Assembly: GCA_029718625.1 (NCBI GenBank) | Contig: CM056387.1 | Span: 39,231,832-39,295,831, forward strand | Source: Synaphobranchus kaupii | Lineage: Eukaryota; Chordata; Actinopteri; Anguilliformes; Synaphobranchidae | Reading direction: 5' to 3' | DNA length: 64,000 nucleotides | Shown: one piece after another, positions 21,061-33,115 of the stretch | Position numbering within the stretch: the first letter of the stretch is position 1 | Layout of the letters: the number at the start of each line of letters is the position of its first letter | Notes under the pieces: model-generated | The model's input: only the letters and a program-made list of their open reading frames with translations | What the model was told of the DNA's origin: nothing | Databases searched by the model: none | Program-made: the position numbers and the translations under genes

Positions 21061-23174
21061 TCACACCAGTGGACCAACAACACTGCCTCCACAGAGACTC
21101 ACACCAGTGGACCAACAGCACTGCCTCCACAGAGACTCACACCAGTGGACCAACAACACTGCCTCCACAGAGACTCACACCAGTGGACCAACAACACTGC
21201 CTCCACAGAGACTCACACCAGTGGACCAACAACACTGCCTCCACAGAAACTCACACCAGTGGACCAAAAACACTGCCTCCACAGAGACTCACACCAGTGG
21301 ACCAACAACACTGCCTCCACAGAGACTCACACCAGTGGACCAAAAACACTGCCTCCACAGAAACTCACACCAGTGGACCAAAAACACTGCCTCCACAGAG
21401 ACTCACACCAGTGGACCAACAACACTGCCTCCACAGAGACTCACACCAGTGGACCAACAACACTGCCTCCACAGAGACTCACACCAGTGGACCAAAAACA
21501 CTGCCTCCACAGAAACTCACACCAGTGGACCAAAAACACTGCCTCAACAGAGACTCACACCAGTGGACCAACAGCACTGCCTCCACAGAGACTCACACCA
21601 GTGGACCAAAAACACTGCCTCCACAGAGACTCACACGAGTGAACCAACAGCACTGCCTCCACAGAGACTCACACCAGTGGACCAAAAACACTGCCTCCAC
21701 AGAGACTCACACCAGTGGACCAAAAACACTGCCTCCACAGAGACTCACACCAGTGGACCAACAGCACTGCCTCCACAGAGACTCACACCAGTGGACCAAA
21801 AACACTGCCTCCACAGAGACTCACACCAGTGGACCAAAAACACTGCCTCCACAGAGACTCACACCAGTGGACCAAAAACACTGCCTCCACAGAGACTCAC
21901 ACCAGTGGACCAAAAACACTGCCTCCACCACAGAGACTCACACCAGTGGACCAACAACACTGCCTCCACAGAGACTCACACCAGTGGACCAACAACACTG
22001 CCTCCACAGAAACTCACACCAGTGGACCAAAAACACTGCCTCCACAGAGACTCACACCAGTGGACCAACAACACTGCCTCCACAGAGACTCACACGAGTG
22101 AACCAACAGCACTGCCTCCACAGAGACTCACACCAGTGGACCAAAAACACTGCCTCCACAGAGACTCACACCAGTGGACCAAAAACACTGCCTCAACAGA
22201 GACTCACACCAGTGGACCAACAGCACTGCCTCCACAGAGACTCACACCAGTGGACCAAAAACACTGCCTCCACAGAGACTCACACGAGTGAACCAACAGC
22301 ACTGCCCTCCACAGAGACTCACACCAGTGGACCAAAAACACTGCCTCCACAGAGACTCACACCAGTGGACCAAAAACACTGCCTCCACAGAGACTCACAC
22401 CAGTGGACCAACAGCACTGCCTCCACAGAGACTCACACCAGTGGACCAAAAACACTGCCTCCACAGAGACTCACACCAGTGGACCAAAAACACTGCCCTC
22501 CACAGAGACTCACACCAGTGGACCAAAAACACTGCCTCCACAGAGACTCACACCAGTGGACCAAAAACACTGCCTCCACAGAGACTCACACCAGTGGACC
22601 AAAAACACTGCCTCCACAGAGACTCCACACCCAGTGGACCAACAGCACTCGCCTCCACAGAGACTCACACCACCAGTGGACCAACAGCAGAGACTCACAC
22701 CAGCGGACCAACAACACTGCCTCCACAGAGACTCACACCAGTGGACCAACAACAATGCATCAACAGAGACTCACACCAGTGGACCAACAACACTGCCGCC
22801 ACAGAGACTCACACCAGTGGACCAACAACACTGCATCAACAGAGACTCACACAGTGGACCAACAACACTGCCTCCACAGAGACTCACACGAGTGAACCAA
22901 CAACACTGCCTCCACAGACTCACACGAGTGAACCAACAACACTGCCTCCACAGACTCACACCAGTGGACCAACAACACTGCCTCCACAGACTCACACCAG
23001 TGGACCAACAGCACTGCCTCCACAGACTCACACCAGTGGACCAACAGCACTGCCTCCACAGACTCACACCAGTGGACCAACAACACTGCCTCCACAGACT
23101 CACACCAGTGGACCAACAGCACTGCCTCCACAGACTCACACCAGTGGACCAACAACACTGCCTCCACAGAGACT
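21061..23174. repeat. 38-bp minisatellite, open in all three forward frames
   Basis: About 55 units. The basic unit contains tcacaccagtggaccaacaa, then cactgcctccacagagac. Positions that vary are caacaac, caaaaac and caacagc, and gagactc or gaaactc. From about 22910 the units lose two bases (the ag of cagag) and become 36 bp. The block 22600-22700 is irregular. No unit contains a stop codon in any plus-strand frame, so overlapping open frames of 664, 394, 340 and 270 codons exist. I see no signal peptide, splice signal or start context that would make it a gene. The array starts 17 bp after the end of the Tc1-like element. Confidence 0.97.
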
Positions 23175-23520
23175 TAAACTCACCAGCACCAGGTGACGAG
23201 CCTGCTTTATGGTGATGGCATCTGTACCAGCCAATATTACAATTGTGAATGATATGGGCTTCTGCACGCCTCGTAAATACAGTAAACAAAAGCAGTCAGT
23301 CTCTCTCTCTTTCTCTCTCTCACATTATTCAAAGTAATAGTTTTCCAAATGAATCAAATTCAAGTATTTACTGTAAGGAAAATACTGCCAAAACAAATAA
23401 CTTGTGGAAATAAGACAAATAGTAATTAATGAACAGTACAGCATGAATGGTAAGTTGACAGCAAAAAGTTGTAAATAAAATGACGACCTCTCTCTCGCTC
23501 TCTGTAATTGGGTTGAGGAA
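23175..23520. other. short single-copy stretch with a CT run
   Basis: AT-rich unique sequence with a small CT microsatellite at about 23300-23320. No gene is supported. Confidence 0.45.
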
Positions 23521-23521
23521 A

Positions 23522-23541
23522 GGGGGGGGGGGGGGGGGGGG
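23522..23541. repeat. G20 homopolymer
   Basis: Twenty consecutive guanines. Confidence 0.97.
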
Positions 23542-24059
23542 CAGCAGCTCATGGTAACAAGACGCTTGCTCGTCCTGTATCCCCAGGTCAGGTCACCCAT
23601 GGAAACGATGTGTCACGCACGCCAGACTGCGACCCTGCCGTCGAGGGGGCTGTCCTCGGCTGACCCCTCCCCCCCCCCCCCCGACGCGGCGACTCGGACG
23701 CTCCCGGGCCTCGCTCCGATCGATGAGTCAATCACTTCATTAATTCCCCTCGTGCAGCGCGGACCCCCCGTGTGGATTTGGCCCCCGGTGTGATTGGAGA
23801 CCGCCAGGAGAGCGAGGGAGAGAGGAGAGAGAGAGAGAGAGAGCGAGGGAGAGAGAGAGAGAGAGAGAGAGCTGCGGCGGTAAATAGCGATAAACCCCCC
23901 CCCCCGGACAGAGGCGCGCCACGCCACCCCACGTCTGCTTTCCTTGGCCCATCGAGCTTAGCCGTTGAGTGTCTTGTATATGGTCTGTAAAAAACGAATA
24001 GCGCCATTAGCACCGAAGGGCAGCTTAATGACTGGGTAGGCCTTCAAAGGTCAGCCTTG
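23542..24059. other. single-copy stretch with C14 and GA repeats
   Basis: It contains a cytosine tract of 14 nt (23669-23682), a GA-rich block (about 23818-23872) and a C-run near 23896-23906. No gene is supported. Confidence 0.5.
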
Positions 24060-24062
24060 ATT

Positions 24063-24242
24063 CTTCTGCTTTCTCTCTTTCTCTCTCTCTCTCCCTCTCT
24101 CTAGCCCTCTCTCTCTCTCTCTCTCTCCCTCTCCCCTCTCCTCTCTCCCTCTCTTCTCTCTTTCTCTCCGTCTCTCTCTCTTGCTCTCTCTCCCTCTCCC
24201 TACCTCTCTCTGTCTTTCTCTCCCTCTCCCTCTCCCTTCCTC

Positions 24243-24275
<33 letters not shown>

Positions 24276-24362
24276 CCCCTTCTCTCTCTCTCTTTCTCTC
24301 CTTCTATCTCTCTCTCTCCCCCCACCCACTCGTTTCTCTCTGCCTCTCTCTCCCTCTCTCTG
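24063..24362. repeat. CT-rich pyrimidine array
   Basis: About 300 bp of ctctct, ctccct and ctttct modules. The Arg/Glu-rich minus-strand frame (24051-24425) is an artefact of composition. Confidence 0.94.
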
Positions 24363-24427
24363 TAAGAAACGGCAACACGTAACAGCGCCAGACTTTACTA
24401 ACCTCTCATTGCAATTGGATCCCAACA

Positions 24428-24450
24428 GTGTGTGTGTGTGTGTGTGTGTC
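24428..24450. repeat. (GT)n microsatellite
   Basis: About 11 GT repeats. Confidence 0.93.
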
Positions 24451-25944
24451 CAGCCTTCTGATTGGCCGGACCGGAAAGTGCTAACGCAGCAGGGTGCCTA
24501 TAGGCCATAGCACTGTTCCTCTTCAACACATTATCAATTAAAACCATGAAAGTGGAACAGGTCTTTCACACGTGATTGATTGTAGTTTCCCGTGTTGTAA
24601 AGGGCAGTTTAATCTCAGCCTTGAACAGTCAATGAGGCCCATGCATACACAGAGCCGCTGGTATGGAGCAGATGCTTGGATTCACCTCCCGGTGCAACGT
24701 ATGGTTCAATAAGCTCCATGCTAAAGAGCCGCCCCACCACAAGTGAAATGGCTGCATTTGGAATAGGAGGAAAAATTGGGAGAGGAACTAGACACACTGT
24801 CCGTAATCTTGCCCAGGACACACCCATCCAGGGGGGTATCCCGGGAACCAGCAGTATTTAACAGGGTCCAGAGTTTGTGTCCTATGTAGGTGAGGCTACT
24901 CTGGTCTAATTAACATTGCGCAAAAAAAAACTGAAATCTGTTCACGATTCTCAGTTTATTTCAATGGAAGCTTTTATCTACACTTCCAATCTTCAGAACG
25001 GCGTGTGAACTGTAGGAAGCAACGCGCCGCAAACACGTTCCTGACACAAAAATGTGCTATTGTGCAATAATCGCACCAGGCCCATCACCAACAGGGCAAC
25101 CATTGCTCCTCTGTGAATATAAAATATGAACGTGGCAACAAGTGTTGAAAAAGTACAAAGTGTTCTGATGACTACCACACTGAGTCATACTACTGATTTA
25201 CCCCGATTGGAATATGTGTCATCAAGCCTTCGAACAAAACCACAAAAAAACTCTTCTACATCCCCAACAGAGACAGATACACACACACACACACAAACAC
25301 AGGACATCACTTATGTTTGTGATGGTAACCGATTTGTGGTGGAAGCTGAAACTAACTGTGCATAAAAAAAGAAGCATTTGGGCCATTTTTCAGGTTCAGA
25401 GATGTTCCAATTACCTTTCATTTGCAAGCTCCCGGTAAATCTCAACCTCTCTTGTCCTGAAAGAAGCCAAAACAGACTTGATCAGAAAAGAAGACCTTTC
25501 TAAGCAAGGGGGAAAAAAACTTTAAAAAAAATTTTTTTTTTTAAACTTGAAAAGGATTTACATTTTTCTGAATTTAATTAAGAGACATATTTTAATGTCA
25601 GGATGGTCAGGTGGGTAACTGGGTGCTGCGAGCGCTTGTGTTTTTTTCCCCCGCACAGGCAGCGTATGAAAATTAATTTCCCCTCAAGTTAACGCTGGAG
25701 TCTGAAAATATGCGCGGCCTCGGAATGTTCTAGAATTACTTAAGGCACGCGGGCGATGGGGCCTTGATCAGAAAACAGGGGCGTGGGGACAGAGCTGTCT
25801 GCTCATCGCGCCTCATCACGCCCCCCCCCCGCGACCCGCGCGCTAGCTGCTAGCCTGGTCCTCGGGTGAGAGAGGCCCGTCGCGGAGGACAGCATCTGTT
25901 TTTTTGCCGCCATTGTTAACTGAAACTGTGGGCATTCGTCTTTT
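24451..25944. other. single-copy region, no gene supported
   Basis: Unique sequence, AT-rich from about 24880 to 25700. It includes a short CA run (about 25277-25292) and an A/T self-complementary run near 25520-25545. Open frames do not exceed about 80 codons and have no recognisable domain. Confidence 0.45.
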
Positions 25945-26122
25945 TGTTTTTTTTAAAGTTCTGTTTTTAGGGCTTTTCAGCCTTATTGGAGTATGGAGAG
26001 ACTGGAGGACTGGGGATTCGAACGGATTTGAACTTCGGCCGGATTCGAACCGCCGATGTCGCGGTTCGCAGATCAGTACGTGGGCGGTGCTCTTACAGGC
26101 TATGCCACCGAGACACCCCCCC
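25945..26122 (-). mobile_element. tRNA-derived SINE (family B), minus strand
   Basis: Read on the minus strand it begins ggtgtctcggtggcatagcc, followed by tgtaagagcaccg, gaaccgcgacatcggcgg and a clear B-box ggttcgaatcc, and ends with an A-rich tail that includes gaaaagccctaaaaa. Head and tail match the SINE at 16556-17432. A diverged duplication of the B-box region (ttcgaatcc, twice) is present. A target duplication was not found. Confidence 0.8.
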
Positions 26123-27160
26123 AAACCGTGCGCAGGCTTTTCTGACCCAGTGTAAGGTGTGGTGAGCGCGTTGTCTTTGACAGCACCCGGCTAGCACACC
26201 TCACCAGCTGGGCGGATGTGCAACAGCAAAAGCCTCCATCATAAATATCACACACTCCCCCCCTTTACAAAATACACTCACAATAAAACCACATTAAAGT
26301 TTAACCATCATCCAGGTTCACCACAAGTTCTGCAATGACGATGCGTTCGACACGAGCGTCGGGTCGCTCCTCAAGCATTTTCTGCAGCAGTCTTACACGA
26401 GTTGTCACAAGGCACAAATGCGTCCTTAACTTTATTGACAGTACAAATAAATGCGACATATGTTGCTTTTTTCAGTAAAAAAAAAAAAGTGTTTGATATT
26501 TAGCTCGGCGACCATTAGAAAGAAATGAGCGCTTGCATTTTAATTTGGAGCGAAAATCAAAGGCTAGTGTTAATATTTAGAAAAAAAGATTTATACCAGG
26601 TCATTCTGCAGTATCGTATTTAGGACTAGTGGATTTTTCTCTATTGAAACAGGGGAACTTCGAACGCGTGGTGAAAATACTTCAGCGGTTTTAAATCAAC
26701 AGCAATGTTTCCTCGGCAAACGGGACTAAAATAGCCAGAGAAGATTGCTTTCCAATTCATAAACACTGGCTATGGACTTTACAATCCTCCCTTTTACATT
26801 CTGCACGGCATTAAGGTTGATCCATAAAATGAAAACAAGCTTGTAAAAATACCACATACCCCTCTGTGGTGAAGGACCGCCTTTTCATTAATGTGGAATT
26901 TTCACATGCGCTTTTATTGCACTTTCATGTGAACTCCTTTTTCCTTCAGTTTCTTATTCTCTACCTCCCCCCATCCCCTCTTCCGCGGTGCGGTTTGGCC
27001 AATATTCCCGATCAAGTTACTGCCAAAAACCTGCACAAAGACCGCTGCAGCTGAAATGTGTGTAATCCTCTCACCCCCCCCCCCCATCCAAACACTGTCC
27101 CACCCCCCACGCTGTGTCCGCAAAGTACAACAGGAGACCTAGCACAGACTGGCGGAGAGT
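26123..27160. other. AT-rich single-copy region, no gene supported
   Basis: Unique sequence with a poly-A run near 26479 and a C-run near 27078. No open frame of note. Confidence 0.45.
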
Positions 27161-27164
27161 CAAC

Positions 27165-28084
27165 GCAGAAACCCGCCAATACAGCACAGTATGCCGCCAA
27201 TACGGCACAGGCAACAGAAACCCGTCAATACGGCAGAGGCAACATCCCGCCAATACAGCACAGGCAACATCCCGCCAATACAGCACAGTCAACATCCCGC
27301 CAATACAGAACAGTCAACATCCCGCCAATACAGCACAGGCAACATCCCGCCAATACAGCACAGTCAACATCCCGCCAATACAGCACAGTCAACATCCCGC
27401 CAATACAGCACAGGCAACATCCCGCCAATACAGCACAGTCAACATCCCGCCAATACAGCACAGTCAACATCCCGCCAATACAGCGCAGTCAACATCCGCC
27501 AATACAGCGCAGTCAACATCCCGCCAATACAGCACAGTCAACATCCCGCCAATACAGCACAGGCAACATCCCGCCAATACAGCACAAGTTCATCATCCCG
27601 CCAATACAGCACAGTCAACATCCCACCAATACAGCGCAGTCAACATCCCGCCAATACAGCACAGGCAACATCCCGCCAATACAGCACAGTCATCATCCCG
27701 CCAATACAGCACAGTCAACATCCCGCCAATACAGCACAGGCAACATCCCGCCAATACAGCACAGGCAACATCCCTCCAATACAGCACAGTCAACATCCCG
27801 CCAATACAGCACAGGCAACATCCCGCCAATACAGCACAGTCAACATCCCGCCAATACAGCACAGTCAACATCCCGCCAATACAGCACAGTCAACATCCCG
27901 CCAATACAGCACAGGCAACATCCCGCCAATACAGCACAGTCAACATCCCGCCAATACAGCACAGTCAACATCCCGCCAATACAGCACAGGCAACATCCCG
28001 CCAATACAGCACAGGCAACATCCCTCCAATACAGCACAGTCAACATCCCGCCAATACAGCACAGTCAACACAGACACCCGCCAA
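27165..28084. repeat. 25-bp minisatellite, open in all three forward frames
   Basis: About 36 units containing aacatcccgccaatacagca, then cagtc or caggc. The t/g choice in the last word makes two main unit types, which alternate in an irregular order. One unit lost a base (tccgcc near 27494) and one has an insertion (caagttcatc near 27586). The unit has no stop codon in any plus-strand frame, hence overlapping frames of 343, 354 and 335 codons. These are not genes. Confidence 0.97.
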
Positions 28085-28749
28085 TTTAACCCTAAACCCA
28101 ACACCATCAAAGCCCCAAACTGCAGACACCCCAGGCAAAGAGCTCTATCTGAAACCAGGGCCTTTACAGAGCCACTAAGGACCACTTCTCCTTTTTAAAT
28201 CAATTTGCATAAAAATTATGGAAATGGGTTTTCATATCAGGTTAGCTATTAATAAAAAGCGCACAAATTTAAGAAGTACATAATCGGCTGTATCCATAGT
28301 TTCCACAGACCTCTTTTAAAACATTAAGTACCATAGTAGAGACATTTCCCTCAGAGAATTGGTAAAAAGTAAATTTTTGACACAGATAGCTCTATTTTAG
28401 CTCCTTTTATCTTTTCTCTTTCCCGCTCTCATCCCTCTCTCATTTTCTTTTATTCTTTTCCATCTGCTCCCTCTCTTTCTTTCCCCTCCCCTTATAAAAA
28501 TATCACATCATTTTCCTATAATTTTATCACTGTGGCACTTGTGGTTACTATACTTAATGCCATAGAAACTGCGATTATACCAACGTACCATCATGGGTTC
28601 CCGTTAGTTACAATGTTTAAAATTCAGAAGCTATAGTTATGGTACCACAAAAACTATATTTATGTATCATATCATCTTTGTACTCCATGCCATGGCAAAT
28701 AACATGCTGTCTCCTACACTACCTCCCCCTGTACACATTCTCTGTAGGG
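28085..28749. other. AT-rich single-copy region
   Basis: Unique sequence, no gene or repeat supported. A pyrimidine-rich stretch lies at about 28400-28490. Confidence 0.45.
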
Positions 28750-28751
28750 CT

Positions 28752-29400
28752 GCCAGTCCCCCGCTATCTCCCCTATAGGGCCTCCCTCTTCCCCCAATAT
28801 CTCCCCTATAGGGCCTCCCTGTTTCCCCACCATCTCCCGTATAGGGCCCACCTACTATCTCCCCTATAAGGCCCCCCTCTTCCCCCAATATCTCCCCTAT
28901 AGGGCCTCCCTCTTCCCCCAATATCTCCCCTATAGGGCCTCCCTGTTTCCCCACCATCTCCCGTATAGGGCCCACCTACTATCTCCCCTATAAGGCCTCC
29001 CTCTTCCCCCAATATCTCCCCTATAGGGCCTCCCCTCTTCCCCCAATATCTCCCCTATAGGCCTCCCTGTTTCCCCACCATCTCCCATATAGGGCCCCCC
29101 TTCCCACCTACTATCTCCCCTATAGGGCCTCCCTCTTCCCCCAATATCTCCCCTATAGGGCCTCCCTCTTCCCCCAATATCTCCCCTATAGGGCCTCCCT
29201 GTTTCCCCACTATCTCCCGTACAGGGCCCCCCCTTCCCCCCAACTATCTCCCCAATAGGGCCTCCCTGTTTCCCCACTATCTCCCGTATAAGGCCTCCCT
29301 CTTCCCCCAACATCTCCCCTATAGGGCCTCCCTGTTTCTCCCCAATATCTCCCATATAGGGCCCCCCTTCCCCCACTATCTGCCCTATAGGGCTGCCTTG
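28752..29400. repeat. about 31-bp minisatellite with higher-order structure
   Basis: The basic module is atctcccctatagggcctcc plus either ctcttcccccaat or ctgtttccccacc. Groups of four modules recur: the block starting gggcctccctgtttccccac appears at 28811 and again at 28934, a 123-bp higher-order period, and later groups are diverged. The Gly-rich minus-strand frames (up to 148 codons) come from the repeat. Confidence 0.93.
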
Positions 29401-29810
29401 CCTCCCACAGTACCTGCTCTTATAGGACTCCTTGTTCCCACATCACATCTCCTTGTTCTCCCTATAGAGCTCCCCCCATTAACCATTAACAAAGCTATCA
29501 TTACACATTGCCAATTTGACACCATTACCTTAAGGTCTAATATTTACTGTTCTGTTTCAACAGTGCTCAAAATTCTTTGAGCTATTGCTGTTGTGGGGTT
29601 AAGTAGGGGCCTTCACAGAGTGCAAAGGGAGGTAGGCGAGTACTGAAATACAAACTCAACAAATATGTGCTACCTGTACCATCTAACCTCAAACAAACAC
29701 TCTCCATAAAGCATTTATGTTTTTTCAAATCAACATCTGGTGGAACAGGAAACATGTAGACTGAGTAAGAAGAGCAGAAACAAACAGGTAGACATGCCTG
29801 CTAAAGTCAT

Positions 29811-30042
29811 TTTATCATAGCTGGAATCATAGTTCTCTTATCATACCACAAATCATATTTATCTTATCTCTGGAATCATATTTCTCTCATCATAGCTGGA
29901 ATCATACGTATCTTATCATAGCTGGAATCATATTTCTCTCATCATCTCTGGAATCATAGTTCTCTCATCATAGCTGAAATCATATTTAATTTATCATAGC
30001 TGGAATCATATTTCTTTTATCATAGCTGAAATCAAATTAATG
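29811..30042. repeat. about 28-bp minisatellite, diverged
   Basis: About eight units of the type tcatagctggaatcatattt followed by ctctta or ctctca. Units differ by several substitutions, so this array is older than its neighbours. Confidence 0.9.
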
Positions 30043-32639
30043 CTGTGTCTGGCCATAGCTTTGTAGAGGTAATTAAGTAAGTTATGATTACACCTTTTTA
30101 GTTTAGCCTAATTAAAAGCAAAATGCACACAGAACGCAACATTATGTTCACTTGGGCAACATCACCTACCTACATACTAGCCTATACAGAAACAACAAGA
30201 TGCACTGGATGGAATTAGGACAAATGCCTTAACCCTCACTCAGCAACCGCACGTCCTTAGCCAACGTTTTGCTGACAAGCGCTCTCTCTCTCGCAGAACA
30301 AGCAGCTTTGCGTCGTCGAGCGACTCTTGCTAGCAAACCCAGCGCTAAGTATTTCGCTTTTGAGGTATGCCGGCTTTGCATTGTAAATCTTCTTCCCCAC
30401 TCGACTGTTTAGGCCGTTTTATAAAAACACATTCCCTGCCGTGTCTTTTCGATGACGTGGCCGTCACCAGCAGCCCAGCGAATGAATGCCTCGCTTTAGT
30501 ATCCAAACCCTGACATTTGAAAACTATGCAATACACCCACTTTCAGTGTAGGACGCTTGTATGGAGTGAAAAAGAATTTGGAAAAAAAAGGAAAGAGGCG
30601 TCCATAAGCTGAACACTGCATACATCCCAAATGTGTTGGTATGACACCGGACTTTTAAGAGTGTCCTTCAGATGACCCATACTCCAGATTCCAGCAAACC
30701 AATATTTAAATGTGCTGGCCTATTTATTTAATTTAGTTCAAGCAACTGAGCAGTAAATAGAACGCTCACACACAAACTCGAGTACTCGCATATTCACTCC
30801 CAGCCATATTACAACTAAAGCCGATATTACAACTAAAGTGAAATATATGACTGTGTAGCTTAGCTTACAATAGTTTGGGCGGAGTTAGAGACGTTAGGTA
30901 GCTTGATTGGCATGTCTTGTAGAGTATAACTGGAAGTAAAACAGTTGTTGCTGAACTTTTGTGCGCCTGCTTTGAATTGTTATTATTTTTTGGAATTCAG
31001 ATCTGTGGCCTTCAGCAATGGCCTTCATCTACCTGGTGAGGTATCTTCTACCATACGATTCTACTTCTTCTTCTACGATTAAGCCATAATAACTGTGATA
31101 TCCATCACAAAATGGGCCTTGGCGGGCCGGGGCTAATGCTAACGGCAGTCATTTGTGGTATTCAGTGTTCCGCTGTTATGCCTATAAAATAGAAAATAGA
31201 AAATTACATCATTTCAAAATTACCAGTAATTAGCCAAGCCATGACAGTGTTCATTTTTTTTTTTAAACAATCTCACACGCAGACCAATCTTTCACATGTT
31301 CATCGTGATGCTCTACGTTGTTGGTAATTATTGTGAGGTGTCTATTTCAATCTTCCCGTATAATCCAAACAGTTGTGTTTTTTTTTTCTCCATCTGTATC
31401 TCACCTTGCACAGCATGACGCCCTAATTTATTTATTTATTTATTTTTAAGTAATCAACATAATGACAATGTTCAGCGGTCTATAAATAAATCCACAGGAC
31501 AAAAAGAAAAAATATGTAAAGGATTCTGCTACAGTGCCTATTAAAATGAGCTCCATGGGAGTTATGAAATGAGTGAAATGTAAGTAAGGCTTAAGTCTAA
31601 ACTGCAGTTTAGTTACAGTAGCTAAAATAAACACAATTGAGAGCCGGACAATATTTCACCACCATTTAAACCTCACAGTTGCATTTAGCGCGTATAAAAA
31701 AGCCTTTATTTCCCACATTTAATTTGCCAAAGGAAGCGGAGGGGTTCCGAGAAAAAAAACCTGCTTCTGTTCCTAAAAAAAAGTGCGTCAAGCAAACCTG
31801 CACATGTGCTCAATTGTGCAGAAATGTGAAGTGAAATTATGAGCAGTCGTGGCAAGCACACAAAAAGCGAACACACACACAAATGCACACACACACAAAC
31901 AGCAGGTGAGTTTATCTCCAAATGCTTCACCTAATGTCTACTCCCATTTGACTGATGTCTTTTAGGGTGCAATATAAACAAATTTTCTAAACCTTTAGTA
32001 ATATCATTAACAATTCAGGCCTAGGCACAAAGGAAAGTTGAGCCTGGTCAGAAATAGCTAAAAATCGAAACCTGTAGCAATGTAGGCTTGACACTGGCAT
32101 TCAATAGGGTTAAGTGACCTTATCTCTTGACAGTATCAAATCACCATGGATTTAGATCAAGTCTCTAACAGCATAACCATGTTCTATTCCACTACTAATA
32201 ACAGTTGCAATGATCGGATCTCAATAATTCTATATATGCTATGGGATAAAACAAGATTAGTCTCTTTCACCATTACTCTGCTGTATAACCATACAACCAC
32301 AAGCCTATGAAATCAAATCATCTATGAAAGTCAGATGCATTTCAATATGCACAAATACATAGAAAAGATCACTACATTAAATTTAGTTATCCTGTACCTT
32401 GCAGACATTACACTGTGGAAACTCAAGACCAAACGGCACAGACTGGTTTACCCTGAAAGACAAACCGACAGGCAATTTTATACTGTCCCCATTTGAGATT
32501 AGTTACTGACCCCATTTGAGATTAGTTACTTTGTTCTGAACATTACAGTACGAGGAAACCATGAAAAGAGAGAGACATAAACCCTAGAAACCTAATATAT
32601 CAACTTACTAAAGAAGTTCACGTTCAAATACAAGACCCT
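30043..32639. other. AT-rich single-copy region
   Basis: About 2.6 kb of unique, AT-rich DNA. I see no coding exon, and open frames are below 75 codons. A 15-bp repeat (ccatttgagattagt) is duplicated in tandem at about 32490-32530. A (TTTA)n run lies near 31430-31445. Confidence 0.45.
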
Positions 32640-32779
32640 AATAGCAACACAAAATGAAACAGGACTCTTTCCAAGCCAGACGACATTTTTACGATAATGG
32701 ACATGTTTGGAAAAAAGTCCAAGTGTACTTCAAAGTATCTTGAGTTCATGCATCTTTGTCGGCAATGACAAAAATCAAA

Positions 32780-33115
32780 GACACCTTTTCAGATCAATCC
32801 ATAACATACTAATACAAAACACTTAAAGGAATAAATTATATGAAGAAAAAAACATTGAAAACAGACTTGTACAGAGCAAGGAAGTCTCATCCATACATTG
32901 TGGGAATGTGGAAAAAATCCAAAACATGTGGAATCAATACAAACAACTATGCTGGCTTCTTTTGTTTCAAGCAATGCAGTGGTTGAAGAACATCCTGTTT
33001 TTGAACATCTTAATAATGTTGAGGATGTACATTCAACGGTTCGCTTTTTTGTTAGTTTTACAAATCCACCTACATTTTTTTGCAAGAGACTTCTCCAGAT
33101 AAATGGGCACAATAA
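32780..33115 (+). pseudogene. probable L1-clade LINE ORF2 fragment, decayed
   Basis: At 32886-32912 one frame reads LIHTLWECGK. One base later a second frame continues EKIQNMWN. Joined across the apparent slip, this resembles the Cys/His-containing C-terminal segment of L1-type reverse transcriptase proteins (pattern tLiHxlWxCxkiqxfW). Upstream, about 32790-32880, is a stretch that can be read as the IHNILI and KKKTLK parts of the same segment. The remainder is too diverged to align by eye. No 5' part, no endonuclease and no reverse-transcriptase core are visible. An alternative is a chance resemblance in AT-rich DNA. Confidence 0.4.

Noticed and set aside
21061..23174. CRISPR-like or phage-like repeat system
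   Set aside because: Head-to-tail units without unique spacers and no associated protein genes.
20901..23215. Open frames of 664, 394, 340 and 270 codons
   Set aside because: They are the phases of the 38-bp minisatellite. The longest one starts inside the broken Tc1-like transposase and so cannot be a native gene.
24676..24861. Possible small exon or gene
   Set aside because: A 61-codon frame without known domain or splice signals that I could support.
27058..28198. Open frames of 354, 343 and 335 codons
   Set aside because: They are the phases of the 25-bp minisatellite.
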